Shown one piece after another: positions 1 through 8,603 of a stretch of 64,000 nucleotides of DNA. Positions within the stretch are counted from its first letter, which is position 1, and each line of letters opens with the position of its first letter. The DNA is taken from positions 62,001-126,000 of the forward strand of contig CAVYZX010000026.1 in NCBI GenBank assembly GCA_963773035.1, given 5' to 3'. The translations under genes and the position numbers were made by a program. The notes under the pieces are model-generated. The model saw nothing but the letters and a program-made list of their open reading frames with translations. It was not told where the DNA came from and ran no database searches. The DNA comes from CAVRXZ01 sp963773035. Lineage in GTDB: Bacteria > Acidobacteriota > Vicinamibacteria > Vicinamibacterales > CAVVIG01.

Positions 1-747
1 GAAGGCAGACAGAACCCTTCCGCTGAGCTGATCGCCCGCCCCAGTTGAAAGGAATACGACGAGCGCCGTTGCTGGCTCGACGGTCACGTCCCGTCCGCTC
101 TCGAAAATGTCAGCGCACCACGGCAACCACCGCCTTCCCTCTTCCGATGCGATCATCTCCTCCGTCATCGCCGTCCTCACGGACCCGGGTGTAATGGCGA
201 AGACTGAAATCCCGCACTCCCGGAGCTCCGCGGCGAGGGCTTCTGTGAATCGCATCACAGCCGTCTTGCTGACGTTGTATGCAGACATGTAGGGAATGCC
301 GCTCTCCCCAGCCCCGCTGGCGACGTTGATGATCCGACCGTGCCCGCGAGCCAGCATACCTGGCAAAACTGCATGGCAGCACAAGAACGTGCCGAGGAAG
401 TTCACCTCCAGACACGACCACCACCGTTCCGGGTCTACTTGCCAGGCTGGTCCAATCGGTCCCCCTACGCCAGCGTTGTTCACGAGTAGGTCAATCCGCC
501 CAAACGTTCGCTCTACGGCTCTGACCGTTTCAGCGACATCCTGGCGGTCGGCTACATCTGCTCGAAACGCCTGAGCGCGTCCACCAGCGGCCTCGACTTG
601 CCGGACCGTTTCGGCAAGCTCGTCTTCGGTTCGGGCAACGACGGCCACCGCCATTCCGGTAGCCGCAAGTTCGAGCGCAAACGCACGGCCGAGGCCTCGT
701 CCTCCGCCGGTTATCAGAGCTGTTTGACCGTTCGAGTTCTCGGACAT
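1..747 (-). CDS. SDR-family oxidoreductase, C-terminus cut by window edge
   Basis: The reverse strand reads from an ATG at 747 without a stop to the window edge, giving 249 residues. It is a classical short-chain dehydrogenase/reductase. The dinucleotide-binding motif TGGGRGLG lies at residues 13-20, NNAG at 90-93, and the catalytic set is Ser144, Tyr157 and Lys161 (YNVSK). Such enzymes catalyse NAD(P)-dependent oxidation or reduction of alcohols and ketones in the cytoplasm. The substrate cannot be read from sequence. The usual length is about 250 residues, so very little is missing. It diverges from the DUF4198/HupE pair across a 133-bp gap. Family is certain; specific function is unknown. 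Confidence 0.9.
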   Translation of the reverse strand, partial: MSENSNGQTALITGGGRGLGRAFALELAATGMAVAVVARTEDELAETVRQVEAAGGRAQAFRADVADRQDVAETVRAVERTFGRIDLLVNNAGVGGPIGPAWQVDPERWWSCLEVNFLGTFLCCHAVLPGMLARGHGRIINVASGAGESGIPYMSAYNVSKTAVMRFTEALAAELRECGISVFAITPGSVRTAMTEEMIASEEGRRWLPWCADIFESGRDVTVEPATALVVFLSTGAGDQLSGRVLSAF

Positions 748-880
748 CAAGGCGCCTTCAGCCGTCACGAACGTACATGTTGTCGGCGTAAGGCGGGAAA
801 AACGTGAGGTAAATCCACCTTGATGGCTCAAACGTAAAGGGTAAGCAGGAGAGAGCGTTACGTCGCTCGAGGACAAACCG

Positions 881-1720
881 ATGAATACACGAAACGCCGG
901 GCCATTCCGCCGCCTGAGTGGGATCATCGTGGTGGCGGCTGCCATGTCCGGAGCGACGCTGGCCGCTCATGACATGTGGATTGAGCCTGGGACGTTCTCT
1001 CCGGACACCGGCCAGATTGTCGGCGTACGGCTCAGAGTCGGTCAGGATCTCCTCGGCGATCCACTGCCACGCGATCCCAGGCTCATCAATGAGTTCGTGG
1101 TGCAGGATGCAACGGGACGCCAGCCGCTCGTTGGACGCGACGGCTCCGACCCGGCGGGATTCTTTCGGATTGCCACGCCAGGGCTGCTGATCGTCGGTTA
1201 TCGCAGCAACCCCAGCGCGATCGAGCAGACGGCCGACAAGTTCAATCAATACCTGAAAGAAGAAGGGCTCGAGGCCATCGCCGCACTGCGAGCCCAGCGA
1301 AACCAGACCGGCGCCAAAGCTCGTGAGCTCTTTTCCCGGTGCGCCAAGAGCCTGTTGGTTTCGGGGCCACCGAGCAAGGCACAGGGGGATCGTGCGCTCG
1401 GCTTCACGCTCGAACTGGTCGCCGAGCGAAACCCATACGCCCTCAACGCCGGCCAGGAAATGCCTGTGCGACTGATTTACGAGAACCGTCCGCTGAGAGG
1501 TGCTCTCGTCGTCGCGATGAACCGTCTCCACCCGTCGGAGAAGCTGACGGCTCGAACCGACGAAGCCGGTCGAGCCAGCTTCAAGTTGCACCAGAACGGC
1601 ATGTGGCTGATCAAGGCCGTGCACATGGTCGAAGCGCCGGCAGGCGCCGATGCCGATTGGGTCAGCTACTGGGCGTCGATGACATTCGAGCTCAAAGACG
1701 GCCCGGGACGTATGTCGTGA
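881..1720 (+). CDS. DUF4198 periplasmic protein, probable metal-handling partner of HupE
   Basis: The product is 279 residues with a signal peptide ending near residue 29. It is followed by the HDMWIEP sequence that opens DUF4198 domains. The remainder looks beta-rich, with a C-terminal stretch (VRLIYENRPLRGALV, later FKLHQNGMWLIKAVHM) typical of this family. DUF4198 proteins are often found beside nickel or cobalt transporters, which fits the next gene. The stop codon overlaps the GTG start of the HupE gene in GTGA at 1717-1720, so the two are probably translationally coupled. Function in metal uptake is inferred from family and context only. Confidence 0.85.
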   Translation: MNTRNAGPFRRLSGIIVVAAAMSGATLAAHDMWIEPGTFSPDTGQIVGVRLRVGQDLLGDPLPRDPRLINEFVVQDATGRQPLVGRDGSDPAGFFRIATPGLLIVGYRSNPSAIEQTADKFNQYLKEEGLEAIAALRAQRNQTGAKARELFSRCAKSLLVSGPPSKAQGDRALGFTLELVAERNPYALNAGQEMPVRLIYENRPLRGALVVAMNRLHPSEKLTARTDEAGRASFKLHQNGMWLIKAVHMVEAPAGADADWVSYWASMTFELKDGPGRMS

Positions 1721-2838
1721 AGCACGTCCTCTATTCTTCTACCGCAGTTCGCGCGGCGATTCTGGTGCTTGCTTGTGCCATCCCCGTCGCCGCGCACGAA
1801 ATTGGCACCACGCATGTGTCCGCGCTGGTTGAGGACGGCCGCTACGACATCGAAGTGGTGACCGATGCGGCATCGCTCGCTGAGAAGCTGGACAGCCTGG
1901 CCGGACCGCGAAGCGCCGGAGGATCACCCGCTTCGACAACCGCCGCAGCTATCCGTGATCGCCTCGCTGCGCTCGATGACATCTTCCGGCAGCGCGTCAC
2001 CGTCAGGTTCGACGATTCGGCCGTTCATCCCAACATCAGCTACTCGGTCTCGCCAGCCGTGGACGACACCTCACCCATCGTGGCGACGATTCGACTCAGT
2101 GGCGACGTTCCTCACGACGCCCGCCAGTTCGCCTGGAGCTATTCGTGGACGTTTGCTTCCTACGCCTTGACGTTCAAGAATCATCGGTCCGACGACCCGA
2201 TCACCGTCTGGCTCGAGGGCGGACAGGCAAGCTCGCCACAACCGCTCACGGCGCCGGCGGCTCCGGTCAGCCGCATCGAGACGGCGTGGCGCTATCTGGC
2301 GCTTGGCTTCACACACATCGTGCCGCATGGACTCGATCACATGCTCTTCGTGATCGGCATCTTTCTCTTGAGCGGCCGGTTGCGAACCGTGTTGTGGCAG
2401 GTGAGCGCTTTCACAGTGGCCCACTCAATCACACTCGGTCTCAGCATTTACGGCGTGATTACCGCACCGCCGGCCATCGTCGAACCGTTGATTGCGGTCT
2501 CGATTGCCTACGTTGCGATTGAGAATGTCGTGGTCAGGGAACTGAAGCCATGGCGGATCGCGCTGGTCTTCGCATTCGGCCTGCTTCACGGCATGGGCTT
2601 CGCCGGAGCCTTGAAGGAGCTCGGTCTGCCACGATCGGAATTCTTGACAGCTCTTGTGACATTCAACCTGGGCGTGGAGACGGGTCAGCTCGCCGTCATC
2701 GGTGTGGCTTTCCTGCTCGTGGGATGGCAGTGCCGCAATCGCGCATGGTACCGCGGCCGCATCATCGTCCCCGCATCTCTCGCGATTGCCTGTATTGCGG
2801 TGTACTGGACGGTGGAGCGAAGTGGCTTCCGCCTCTAG
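1717..2838 (+). CDS. HupE/UreJ-family membrane protein with N-terminal periplasmic domain
   Basis: I start the gene at GTG 1717, where it overlaps the upstream stop; the open frame continues further upstream but there overlaps the DUF4198 gene. The product is 373 residues: a signal peptide (cleaved after CAIPVAA), a soluble domain to about residue 180, then six or so membrane segments. The membrane half carries the HupE/UreJ signature histidines (HIVPHGLDHMLF, later LLHGMGFAG). HupE/UreJ proteins are thought to take up nickel or cobalt. The last codons (SGFRL and the TAG stop at 2836-2838) are supplied by the first unit of a tandem repeat, so the natural C-terminus may have been altered by repeat spread. 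Confidence 0.88.
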   Translation: MKHVLYSSTAVRAAILVLACAIPVAAHEIGTTHVSALVEDGRYDIEVVTDAASLAEKLDSLAGPRSAGGSPASTTAAAIRDRLAALDDIFRQRVTVRFDDSAVHPNISYSVSPAVDDTSPIVATIRLSGDVPHDARQFAWSYSWTFASYALTFKNHRSDDPITVWLEGGQASSPQPLTAPAAPVSRIETAWRYLALGFTHIVPHGLDHMLFVIGIFLLSGRLRTVLWQVSAFTVAHSITLGLSIYGVITAPPAIVEPLIAVSIAYVAIENVVVRELKPWRIALVFAFGLLHGMGFAGALKELGLPRSEFLTALVTFNLGVETGQLAVIGVAFLLVGWQCRNRAWYRGRIIVPASLAIACIAVYWTVERSGFRL

Positions 2839-2995
2839 TTGTGGCTTCCGCCTCTGGTTGTGGCTTCCGCCTCTAGTTGTGGCTTCCGCCTCTGTTGTGG
2901 CTTCCGCCTTTAGGCGGAAGAGAGTGGCCGGCATTGATCTTCCGGCTGAGGCCGGAAGCCACATGGCCTGCGGCTGAAGCCGGAAGCCACACATG
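2822..2995. repeat. Tandem 18-19-bp array followed by two palindromic repeats
   Basis: Four head-to-tail units of GTGGCTTCCGCCTCTAGTT (last one 18 bp) occupy 2822-2896. A fifth copy follows that folds with GGCGGAAG into a hairpin (about 2902-2920). Then come two copies of the dispersed palindrome CTTCCGGCTGAAGCCGGAAG (about 2939-2960 and 2970-2990). There are no spacers, so this is not a CRISPR. The array starts inside the HupE gene, whose stop codon lies in unit 1. Confidence 0.9.
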
Positions 2996-3005
2996 GACCT
3001 GCGAA

Positions 3006-4046
3006 TTACTCGGCCGACTTGTTCTTCGAGTCTGTCGTCTTTTCCGCGACTCGCGCGGCAGCAAGAATGCCTTCGAGCCCCGCGTTGCCCTCATGGCATG
3101 CGTACTCGTAGACAGGCTGCGATTCGTCTCGCGTCAGCTGCATCCCGAACGTCCACGGCCGGACCCACGTGTTGGCATCTTCGAACGTGATCGACCAATC
3201 GACCACGCCCCGTCGAACCGGCTGGAAACGCTCGACGGTCTTCAATTGTGCCGACGCCCCGCCGAAGGCAGACTTCTCGAGAAAATTCGTCGTTTCGACG
3301 ACGAGCGTGTCGCCTTCCCAATGGCCGCGAGGATCGCCCATATACGACGGCAGTTTGTCGGAGACATGGTGACGGCTGTCCAGCGGGATGAGCCGCGTCT
3401 CGTGAACCATCTCGTACCGAATGGCAACCCAACCGGGGCCCTGGACGATCTGGTACGAATTGCCATAAATGGCCGGCATCATCGAGCCGGGAAGCCCACG
3501 TGTGATGCACCGGACGTACAGGGTCAGATCCTCGGGACCATCGAAGGGCCCGGTGTAGTACCCATCCCCGCCGCGGCGAGCCGCGCGGACGGCGGCGGCT
3601 CTTTTCACAGCCTCTGGAGTAAGCGCAGGCATCTGGCCATCGGGCGGATCCGAGATCATCCACGCTCGACTGTTCTTCGCGTTGTAGTTCTCGTACCAAT
3701 GCGACGGTCCGGCGCCGGTGTCGTTGTCGGAGGTCCCGCCGATGACAATCGCCGTACGCTCGGTCTGGACGTGCCGCTGTTGCATGAGCTTCTCGAGTTC
3801 GGCAGGCGTCACGTCCTTGAGCGACTTTCCAGCAAACTCCGCCGGCCGCTGCATCGGAGTTCCACTCTCGTTGCTGTTCGAGTACGTCCCTTGAAGATCG
3901 GGATCGCCCCAGGGCGTCCGAGCAACCCCTGAAGTTTTGGTGGTATTGGTCGAACCAGGCGCGCCCTGCGCCTGCGCAACGCCAGAGGAGATTCCGAGAG
4001 CCAACACGGACGCCAACAACATCGGACGGGCGATCAGCCGAGACAT
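3006..4046 (-). CDS. Secreted GxPDLxGxW / GHWEGDTLVV family protein (paralogue 1)
   Basis: The ATG at 4046 is preceded by AAGGAG at good spacing; a longer frame to 4079 lacks this. The 346-residue product has a signal peptide (MSRLIARPMLLASVLALGI, cleaved near AQA). Next come RTPWGDPDLQGTYS and RPAEFAGK. The central block has RCITRG, the strand RYEMVHETRLIPLD and GDPRGHWEGDTLVVETTNF. Near the C-terminus are DANTWVRPW and YEYACHEGN. I know no function or formal domain name for the family. The two conserved cysteines (RCI and YAC) could form a disulfide in the periplasm. It lies 57 bp downstream of a close paralogue in one probable operon, divergent from a TonB receptor. Confidence 0.85.
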   Translation of the reverse strand: MSRLIARPMLLASVLALGISSGVAQAQGAPGSTNTTKTSGVARTPWGDPDLQGTYSNSNESGTPMQRPAEFAGKSLKDVTPAELEKLMQQRHVQTERTAIVIGGTSDNDTGAGPSHWYENYNAKNSRAWMISDPPDGQMPALTPEAVKRAAAVRAARRGGDGYYTGPFDGPEDLTLYVRCITRGLPGSMMPAIYGNSYQIVQGPGWVAIRYEMVHETRLIPLDSRHHVSDKLPSYMGDPRGHWEGDTLVVETTNFLEKSAFGGASAQLKTVERFQPVRRGVVDWSITFEDANTWVRPWTFGMQLTRDESQPVYEYACHEGNAGLEGILAAARVAEKTTDSKNKSAE

Positions 4047-4103
4047 TTTCACCACTCCTTCGCGAGAGAGACCTGACACTTCAGCAACCGGGGCTGCCGC
4101 TCT

Positions 4104-5114
4104 TCACCGAACTTCCGTTGCCGGCCGCTCTTCGGCGCGCGCAGCGGACAGGATGTTCGGCACGGCGTGATTTCCTTCATGGCACGCGTATTCGAACATC
4201 CCATAACCCGGGTCGCGCCTCAAGGGAAATGCCGCGCCCCACGGCCGCGTCCACGTTTTCGGATCGTTGACCGTCACTTCGTACTGGATGGTGTCGGGGC
4301 CCGTACGGGTGAAGCGTTCGACGAGCTCCAACGCATCGCTGGTCATGAGGAGGTTGCCGTTCGCTTGAGCTCCGGTCTTGCCGTTGAAGTTCGTGGTTTG
4401 CACGACCAGCGTATTGCCTTCCCAATGACCGCGCGGATCGCCAAGGTACGAGCGAATCGCCGACGACACGTGCGGGCGGCCATCCAGCGGAATGACCCGC
4501 GTTTCGTGAATCATTTCGTATCGAATGACGACGTAGCCGGGCATCTGAAAAATCTCGTTGCCGTTGTTGTAGATGACAGGAAACGTCGAGCCGAGCACGC
4601 CGCGTGTGATGCAGCGATCGTACGGCCCCAGGTCGTTGTAGTCGGTGAAGCCGCTAAACATGACGTATGTATTCTTCAAGGATCCCGCGCGCTTCTGCCC
4701 CTCATCGGTCATCGGCGGCAGTTTTCCGTCCGCCGGCATCACCACGAGCGACGCCTGGCGGGATGGCTTGCCCCATTCCAGCCAATGTGACGGCGGGCCG
4801 GTGCCATCGCCTCTTCGGGGAGCAGTCTCCGACACGAATTCCTCGCGGTCGGCTGCATCACGAGTTTTGGCCTGCGCTTGGCGCTCGGCGAACTCCTTGT
4901 CAGAAATCTCGTTTCGGCCCGCCAGTTCCGCTGGACGCTCGAAGGGCACGCCTACCATGTCGGTGCTCGGCCAAGTCCCCTGAAGGTCGGGATCGCCCCA
5001 CGGCGTCCGTGGCGGGCTCCAGGCTTTTCGAGTTGCCGTCGTTGATCGTTCCTGACCGGCAATCGCCGGCGCAGCCAGGCACGCAAACAGCGCAATCGTC
5101 AACCCGACGCGCAT
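4104..5114 (-). CDS. Secreted GxPDLxGxW / GHWEGDTLVV family protein (paralogue 2)
   Basis: The start at ATG 5114 is chosen for the AGAGGAGG just upstream and a clean signal peptide (MRVGLTIALFACLAAPAIAG). The mature part of this 336-residue protein opens with RTPWGDPDLQGTW and RPAELAGR. It carries YDRCITRG, RYEMIHETRVIPLDGRPHV, GDPRGHWEGNTLVVQTTNF, DPKTWTRPWG and FEYACHEGN. It is the closest relative of the next gene downstream, so the pair looks like a tandem duplication. Function is unknown. Its promoter should lie in the 256-bp region shared with the divergent TonB receptor, which makes linked expression possible. Confidence 0.85.
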   Translation of the reverse strand: MRVGLTIALFACLAAPAIAGQERSTTATRKAWSPPRTPWGDPDLQGTWPSTDMVGVPFERPAELAGRNEISDKEFAERQAQAKTRDAADREEFVSETAPRRGDGTGPPSHWLEWGKPSRQASLVVMPADGKLPPMTDEGQKRAGSLKNTYVMFSGFTDYNDLGPYDRCITRGVLGSTFPVIYNNGNEIFQMPGYVVIRYEMIHETRVIPLDGRPHVSSAIRSYLGDPRGHWEGNTLVVQTTNFNGKTGAQANGNLLMTSDALELVERFTRTGPDTIQYEVTVNDPKTWTRPWGAAFPLRRDPGYGMFEYACHEGNHAVPNILSAARAEERPATEVR

Positions 5115-5254
5115 GCAAACCTCCTCTGAAACGGGCGAGCTTACCTGTCGAGACACAATAGTATCGCCCCGTCCAGGGCCAAGAAAACACCTCGACCGGA
5201 CTCCAAGTCCTTGGATTTCGCGATGCTAGTCGTGTGTTTTCGTGACGCCGGCGG

Positions 5255-5283
5255 TTGACTGGCCCCTAACGCCTTCCTAGTAT
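5255..5283 (+). promoter_or_regulatory. Sigma-70-like promoter of the TonB-dependent receptor gene
   Basis: TTGACT at 5255-5260 and TAGTAT at 5278-5283 are separated by exactly 17 bp. Transcription would begin near 5290, leaving a leader of about 80 nt that contains a small CCCTGACAGGG hairpin and the GGAGAGGAGAGG ribosome-binding site. Confidence 0.6.
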
Positions 5284-5370
5284 TTGCTTTGTAACTCCCT
5301 GACAGGGTTAGAGGTACCGGATCGGCATGGATGCATATCGGGCCGGTATATCTCATGGAGAGGAGAGGTA

Positions 5371-8300
5371 ATGCGCGTGATGAGACGAACGGTGTTGATG
5401 TTGTCGTGTCTGCTGCTGCCGGTTTTGGCGTACGCACAAGGATCGGCTTTGTCCGGCGTCGTCAAAGATTCGTCAGGCGCCGTCTTGCCGGGCGTGACTG
5501 TCGAGGCGTCCAGTCCGGTGTTGATCGAGAAAACGCGCACAGCGGTGACGGATTCCACCGGCCTGTACCGGGTGACGGAGCTGCCGCCGGGAACCTACAA
5601 GGTCACGTTCACTCTGACGGGCTTTGCGACCGTCGTGCGCGACGGCGTCGAGCTCACTGGCGCCAGCGTCACCACCATCAACGCCGACCTGCGAGTCGGC
5701 GCGGTCGCTGAGACGATTACGGTAACCGGTGAAACGCCTGTCGTGGACGTGCAGACCAGCGCACGGAAACAGGTCGTGTTGTCGAGCGCGATGATCGAGT
5801 CGCTGCCCGCCGCTCGGGGGTACGGCAATCTTCTGGCGACCGTTCCGGGTATTCAAGGTACGGGAACGGACGTCAGCTCTGCGGTTTCGACCAACTTCTT
5901 CACATCTCGTGGAGGCCGTGGCAACGAAGGGACGATCCAGATCGATGGGATGAACGTCGGCTCGGCCTTCAACGGCGGCGGCGTCGCCGGATTTGGATAC
6001 CCGATCGGAGAGTCGTCTGAAATCCAGGTCACGATCGGCGGCGGCCTGGGAGAGGTCGATCGCGGCGGCCCCGCATTCAACCTGATTCCGAAGACCGGCG
6101 GCAATACGTTCAGCGGCACGGGATTCCTGAGCCTGGCCGGGTCGTGGTCGCAGGGCGACAATTTCGACGACACGCTGCAAAGTTACGGCTTTACGACCGT
6201 GCCCCAGATCATCAAGAACTGGGACACGAATTTCGCGATCGGTGGTCCGATCGTCAAGGATCGTCTCTGGTTCTTCAACAACGTCCGGAGTTACGGCAAT
6301 TACCAAGAAGTTCTGAACCTCTACGGCAACGCGAACGCCGGGGACCAGAGCAAGTGGACCTATGTGGCCGACCAGAGCCTGCCAGCGCGGGCGGCGGCTG
6401 CAAAACTGATCGAAGCGATCAGGCTGACGGGACAAGCCACACCGAGAAACAAGGTCGGCTTCTATCTCGACTACCAGAGCGTCTGCAACGGATCGGCGTA
6501 CGAGAAGGGCGCCGAACAGTGCCGCGATCGGGGAGACGACTGGATTGCGCTCGGTAGCGTGGGCGCCGGGTTCTTCGGCGCGCTAGCCCCCGAGTCCGGG
6601 AACGTCTGGGACAACCGCGAGAAGATCACGCAGTTCTCATGGTCGTCGCCGGCCACGAACAAGATGCTGTTCGAAGCAGGCTTCTCGCAGTTCGCCAGCC
6701 GCTTCGGAGGTCAGATTCCGGGCGGCGCGCTGACGAATTTCATCCCGGTGCAGGAGCAGAGCACACTCGGCGGCGTGCCGGTGGGCAACTTCACGTATCG
6801 GGGCTGGTCGTCGGCGGCATCGAACGAGCAGTTTCACAACGTGTGGCGTGCATCAGGAACCTACGTCACCGGCGCGCACAGCATGAAAATCGGTTATCAA
6901 GCGGCGTTTCAGGTTCAAAAGAACTTTCAGAACGCCGGCAGTCAGCTGAGCTACATCTTCAACAACACCCTCCCAATCCAGTTCACGCTGCGTGATGCGC
7001 CCTTCTGGCAGAGCAATCGCACGCGCTTCGATGCCATCTACGCACAGGATCAGTGGACGCGAGGCCGCCTGACGCTGCAGGGGGGCGTGCGCTACGAGCA
7101 CGCCTGGAGCTGGTTCCCCGAGGGGGAGAACGGAATCGTCGAGGACAACGCGTTTGGGACCAAGTTCCTGTTCCCAGAAACCAAGGGCGTGACCGGCTAC
7201 CACGACATTACCCCGCGCATGGGCGCGGCGTACGACGTGTTCGGCAACGGAAAGACGTCGGTGAAAACGAGCTTCAGCAAGTACCTCCAGGCCGCGAACA
7301 ACGACGCGCAGTACACGATCTCGAACCCGGCGGTGACATTCCAGCAGACAACGAACCGCTCCTGGACCGACGGCAACAACAACCGCGTTGTGGACTGCGT
7401 GCTGATGAGCAAAGTGACGGAGGACAACAGGGCCGCCGGCGGTGACTTCTGCGGCCCATGGCAAAACTTGAACTTCGGCAGCCCGGCCGGTGCAACCCTC
7501 GTGAATCCCGACGTGCTGCACGGCTGGGGGGTTCGTCCGTACGACTGGCAGTTCGGCGTGTCGGTTCAGCAGGAGATCGCACCGCGCGTGGCGCTCGACG
7601 TGAGCTACAACCGTCGCTCGTGGGGCAACTTCTTCTTTACCGACAACCGGGCGATCACACCGCAGGACTTCGATATCGCAACGATCACCGCTCCTCTCAA
7701 TCCGCTGCTCCCCAACGGCGGTGGCTACCCCGCGACCTTCTATACTCGCAACGGCCGCTCGGCGCTCGGCGCCACCGACAACTACTACACCTTTGCGAGC
7801 GACTACGGTGACGTGACGACGTATTGGCACGGCGTCGATGTGGGGCTCAATGCTCGACTGCGAAACGGTGTGACCGTCCAAGGCGGCACGAGCGTGGGCC
7901 GCGGCGTGCGGGACTACTGTCCGGTGGCTGACAAACTTCCCGAGCTATATGTGGTTCCGGCTGTTCCTCCAATATCAATCCTCTCCAACCAGCAGGTCGG
8001 CGCGTGTGCGGTGACCGAGCCGTGGCTCTGGGGCGTGCGTGGACTCGTGTCGTTCACGATTCCAAAGATCGACGTCCTGGTGAGCAGCTCGTTCCGGTCG
8101 AACGAAAACGTTCAGCCCTCAACCGTCAATACCTTCGTGGCGACGAACGGCGCATCGCAGTCGGCCAACTACAACGTGACGAGCGCGATCCTTCAGCAGT
8201 CGACGCTCGGCCGGCCTCTGGCGACCGGTCTGGCGTTCCAAACGGTGGATTTGACGCTGCCCGGAGATGTCTATCCGGACCGGATCAGCGCACTCGACTT

Positions 8301-8496
8301 GCGCCTGGCGAAAATCCTGAGGTTCGGACGCACCAGAACCAACGTCGGGATCGATTTCTATAACCTCTTCAACGCCAACACGGGCACGGCGTACAACCAG
8401 GTCTTCGACGTCCAGACGGCAGGCGCCACCTGGCTGCGGCCGACGACGGTCCTCGCGGCACGGTTTGCGCGGTTCAATGTGACAGTGGACTTCTAA
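5371..8496 (+). CDS. TonB-dependent receptor with carboxypeptidase-regulatory-like N-terminal domain
   Basis: The ATG at 5371 follows GGAGAGGAGAGG and starts a signal peptide (cleaved after AYA). The 1041-residue protein has a carboxypeptidase-regulatory-like beta-sandwich (about residues 25-105; GVVKDSSGAVLPGVTVEA). A plug domain follows (about 115-230, with IQIDGMNV), then a long outer-membrane beta-barrel ending in an aromatic residue (VTVDF). Receptors of this architecture are abundant in Acidobacteria and import large or scarce substrates using TonB energy. No energising genes are nearby. It is divergent from two secreted paralogues, so these could be functional partners. The substrate cannot be predicted. 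Confidence 0.92.
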   Translation: MRVMRRTVLMLSCLLLPVLAYAQGSALSGVVKDSSGAVLPGVTVEASSPVLIEKTRTAVTDSTGLYRVTELPPGTYKVTFTLTGFATVVRDGVELTGASVTTINADLRVGAVAETITVTGETPVVDVQTSARKQVVLSSAMIESLPAARGYGNLLATVPGIQGTGTDVSSAVSTNFFTSRGGRGNEGTIQIDGMNVGSAFNGGGVAGFGYPIGESSEIQVTIGGGLGEVDRGGPAFNLIPKTGGNTFSGTGFLSLAGSWSQGDNFDDTLQSYGFTTVPQIIKNWDTNFAIGGPIVKDRLWFFNNVRSYGNYQEVLNLYGNANAGDQSKWTYVADQSLPARAAAAKLIEAIRLTGQATPRNKVGFYLDYQSVCNGSAYEKGAEQCRDRGDDWIALGSVGAGFFGALAPESGNVWDNREKITQFSWSSPATNKMLFEAGFSQFASRFGGQIPGGALTNFIPVQEQSTLGGVPVGNFTYRGWSSAASNEQFHNVWRASGTYVTGAHSMKIGYQAAFQVQKNFQNAGSQLSYIFNNTLPIQFTLRDAPFWQSNRTRFDAIYAQDQWTRGRLTLQGGVRYEHAWSWFPEGENGIVEDNAFGTKFLFPETKGVTGYHDITPRMGAAYDVFGNGKTSVKTSFSKYLQAANNDAQYTISNPAVTFQQTTNRSWTDGNNNRVVDCVLMSKVTEDNRAAGGDFCGPWQNLNFGSPAGATLVNPDVLHGWGVRPYDWQFGVSVQQEIAPRVALDVSYNRRSWGNFFFTDNRAITPQDFDIATITAPLNPLLPNGGGYPATFYTRNGRSALGATDNYYTFASDYGDVTTYWHGVDVGLNARLRNGVTVQGGTSVGRGVRDYCPVADKLPELYVVPAVPPISILSNQQVGACAVTEPWLWGVRGLVSFTIPKIDVLVSSSFRSNENVQPSTVNTFVATNGASQSANYNVTSAILQQSTLGRPLATGLAFQTVDLTLPGDVYPDRISALDLRLAKILRFGRTRTNVGIDFYNLFNANTGTAYNQVFDVQTAGATWLRPTTVLAARFARFNVTVDF

Positions 8497-8535
8497 GAAG
8501 GCAAGGCCACTTGAATCGATGAGTGCATGATTGAT

Positions 8536-8582
8536 GATCGATGATCTGGATTGCCAACGATGGCCAATCAGATCATTCGATC
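8536..8582. terminator. Hairpin between convergent genes, possible bidirectional terminator
   Basis: GATCGATGATCTGGATTGCC at 8536-8555 pairs, with small mismatches, with a right arm at 8562-8582 around a six-base loop. It lies between the convergent TonB receptor and dehydrogenase genes. No clear T-run follows, so it may act as an mRNA-stabilising repeat. Further GATCATCGAT copies occur at 8583-8607 and near 53090-53120. Confidence 0.5.
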
Positions 8583-8603
8583 ATCGTTGATCAGATCATC
8601 GAT

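Noticed and set aside
2822..2911. Possible CRISPR array
   Set aside because: Units of 18-19 bp follow each other directly without spacers, and no cas genes are nearby.
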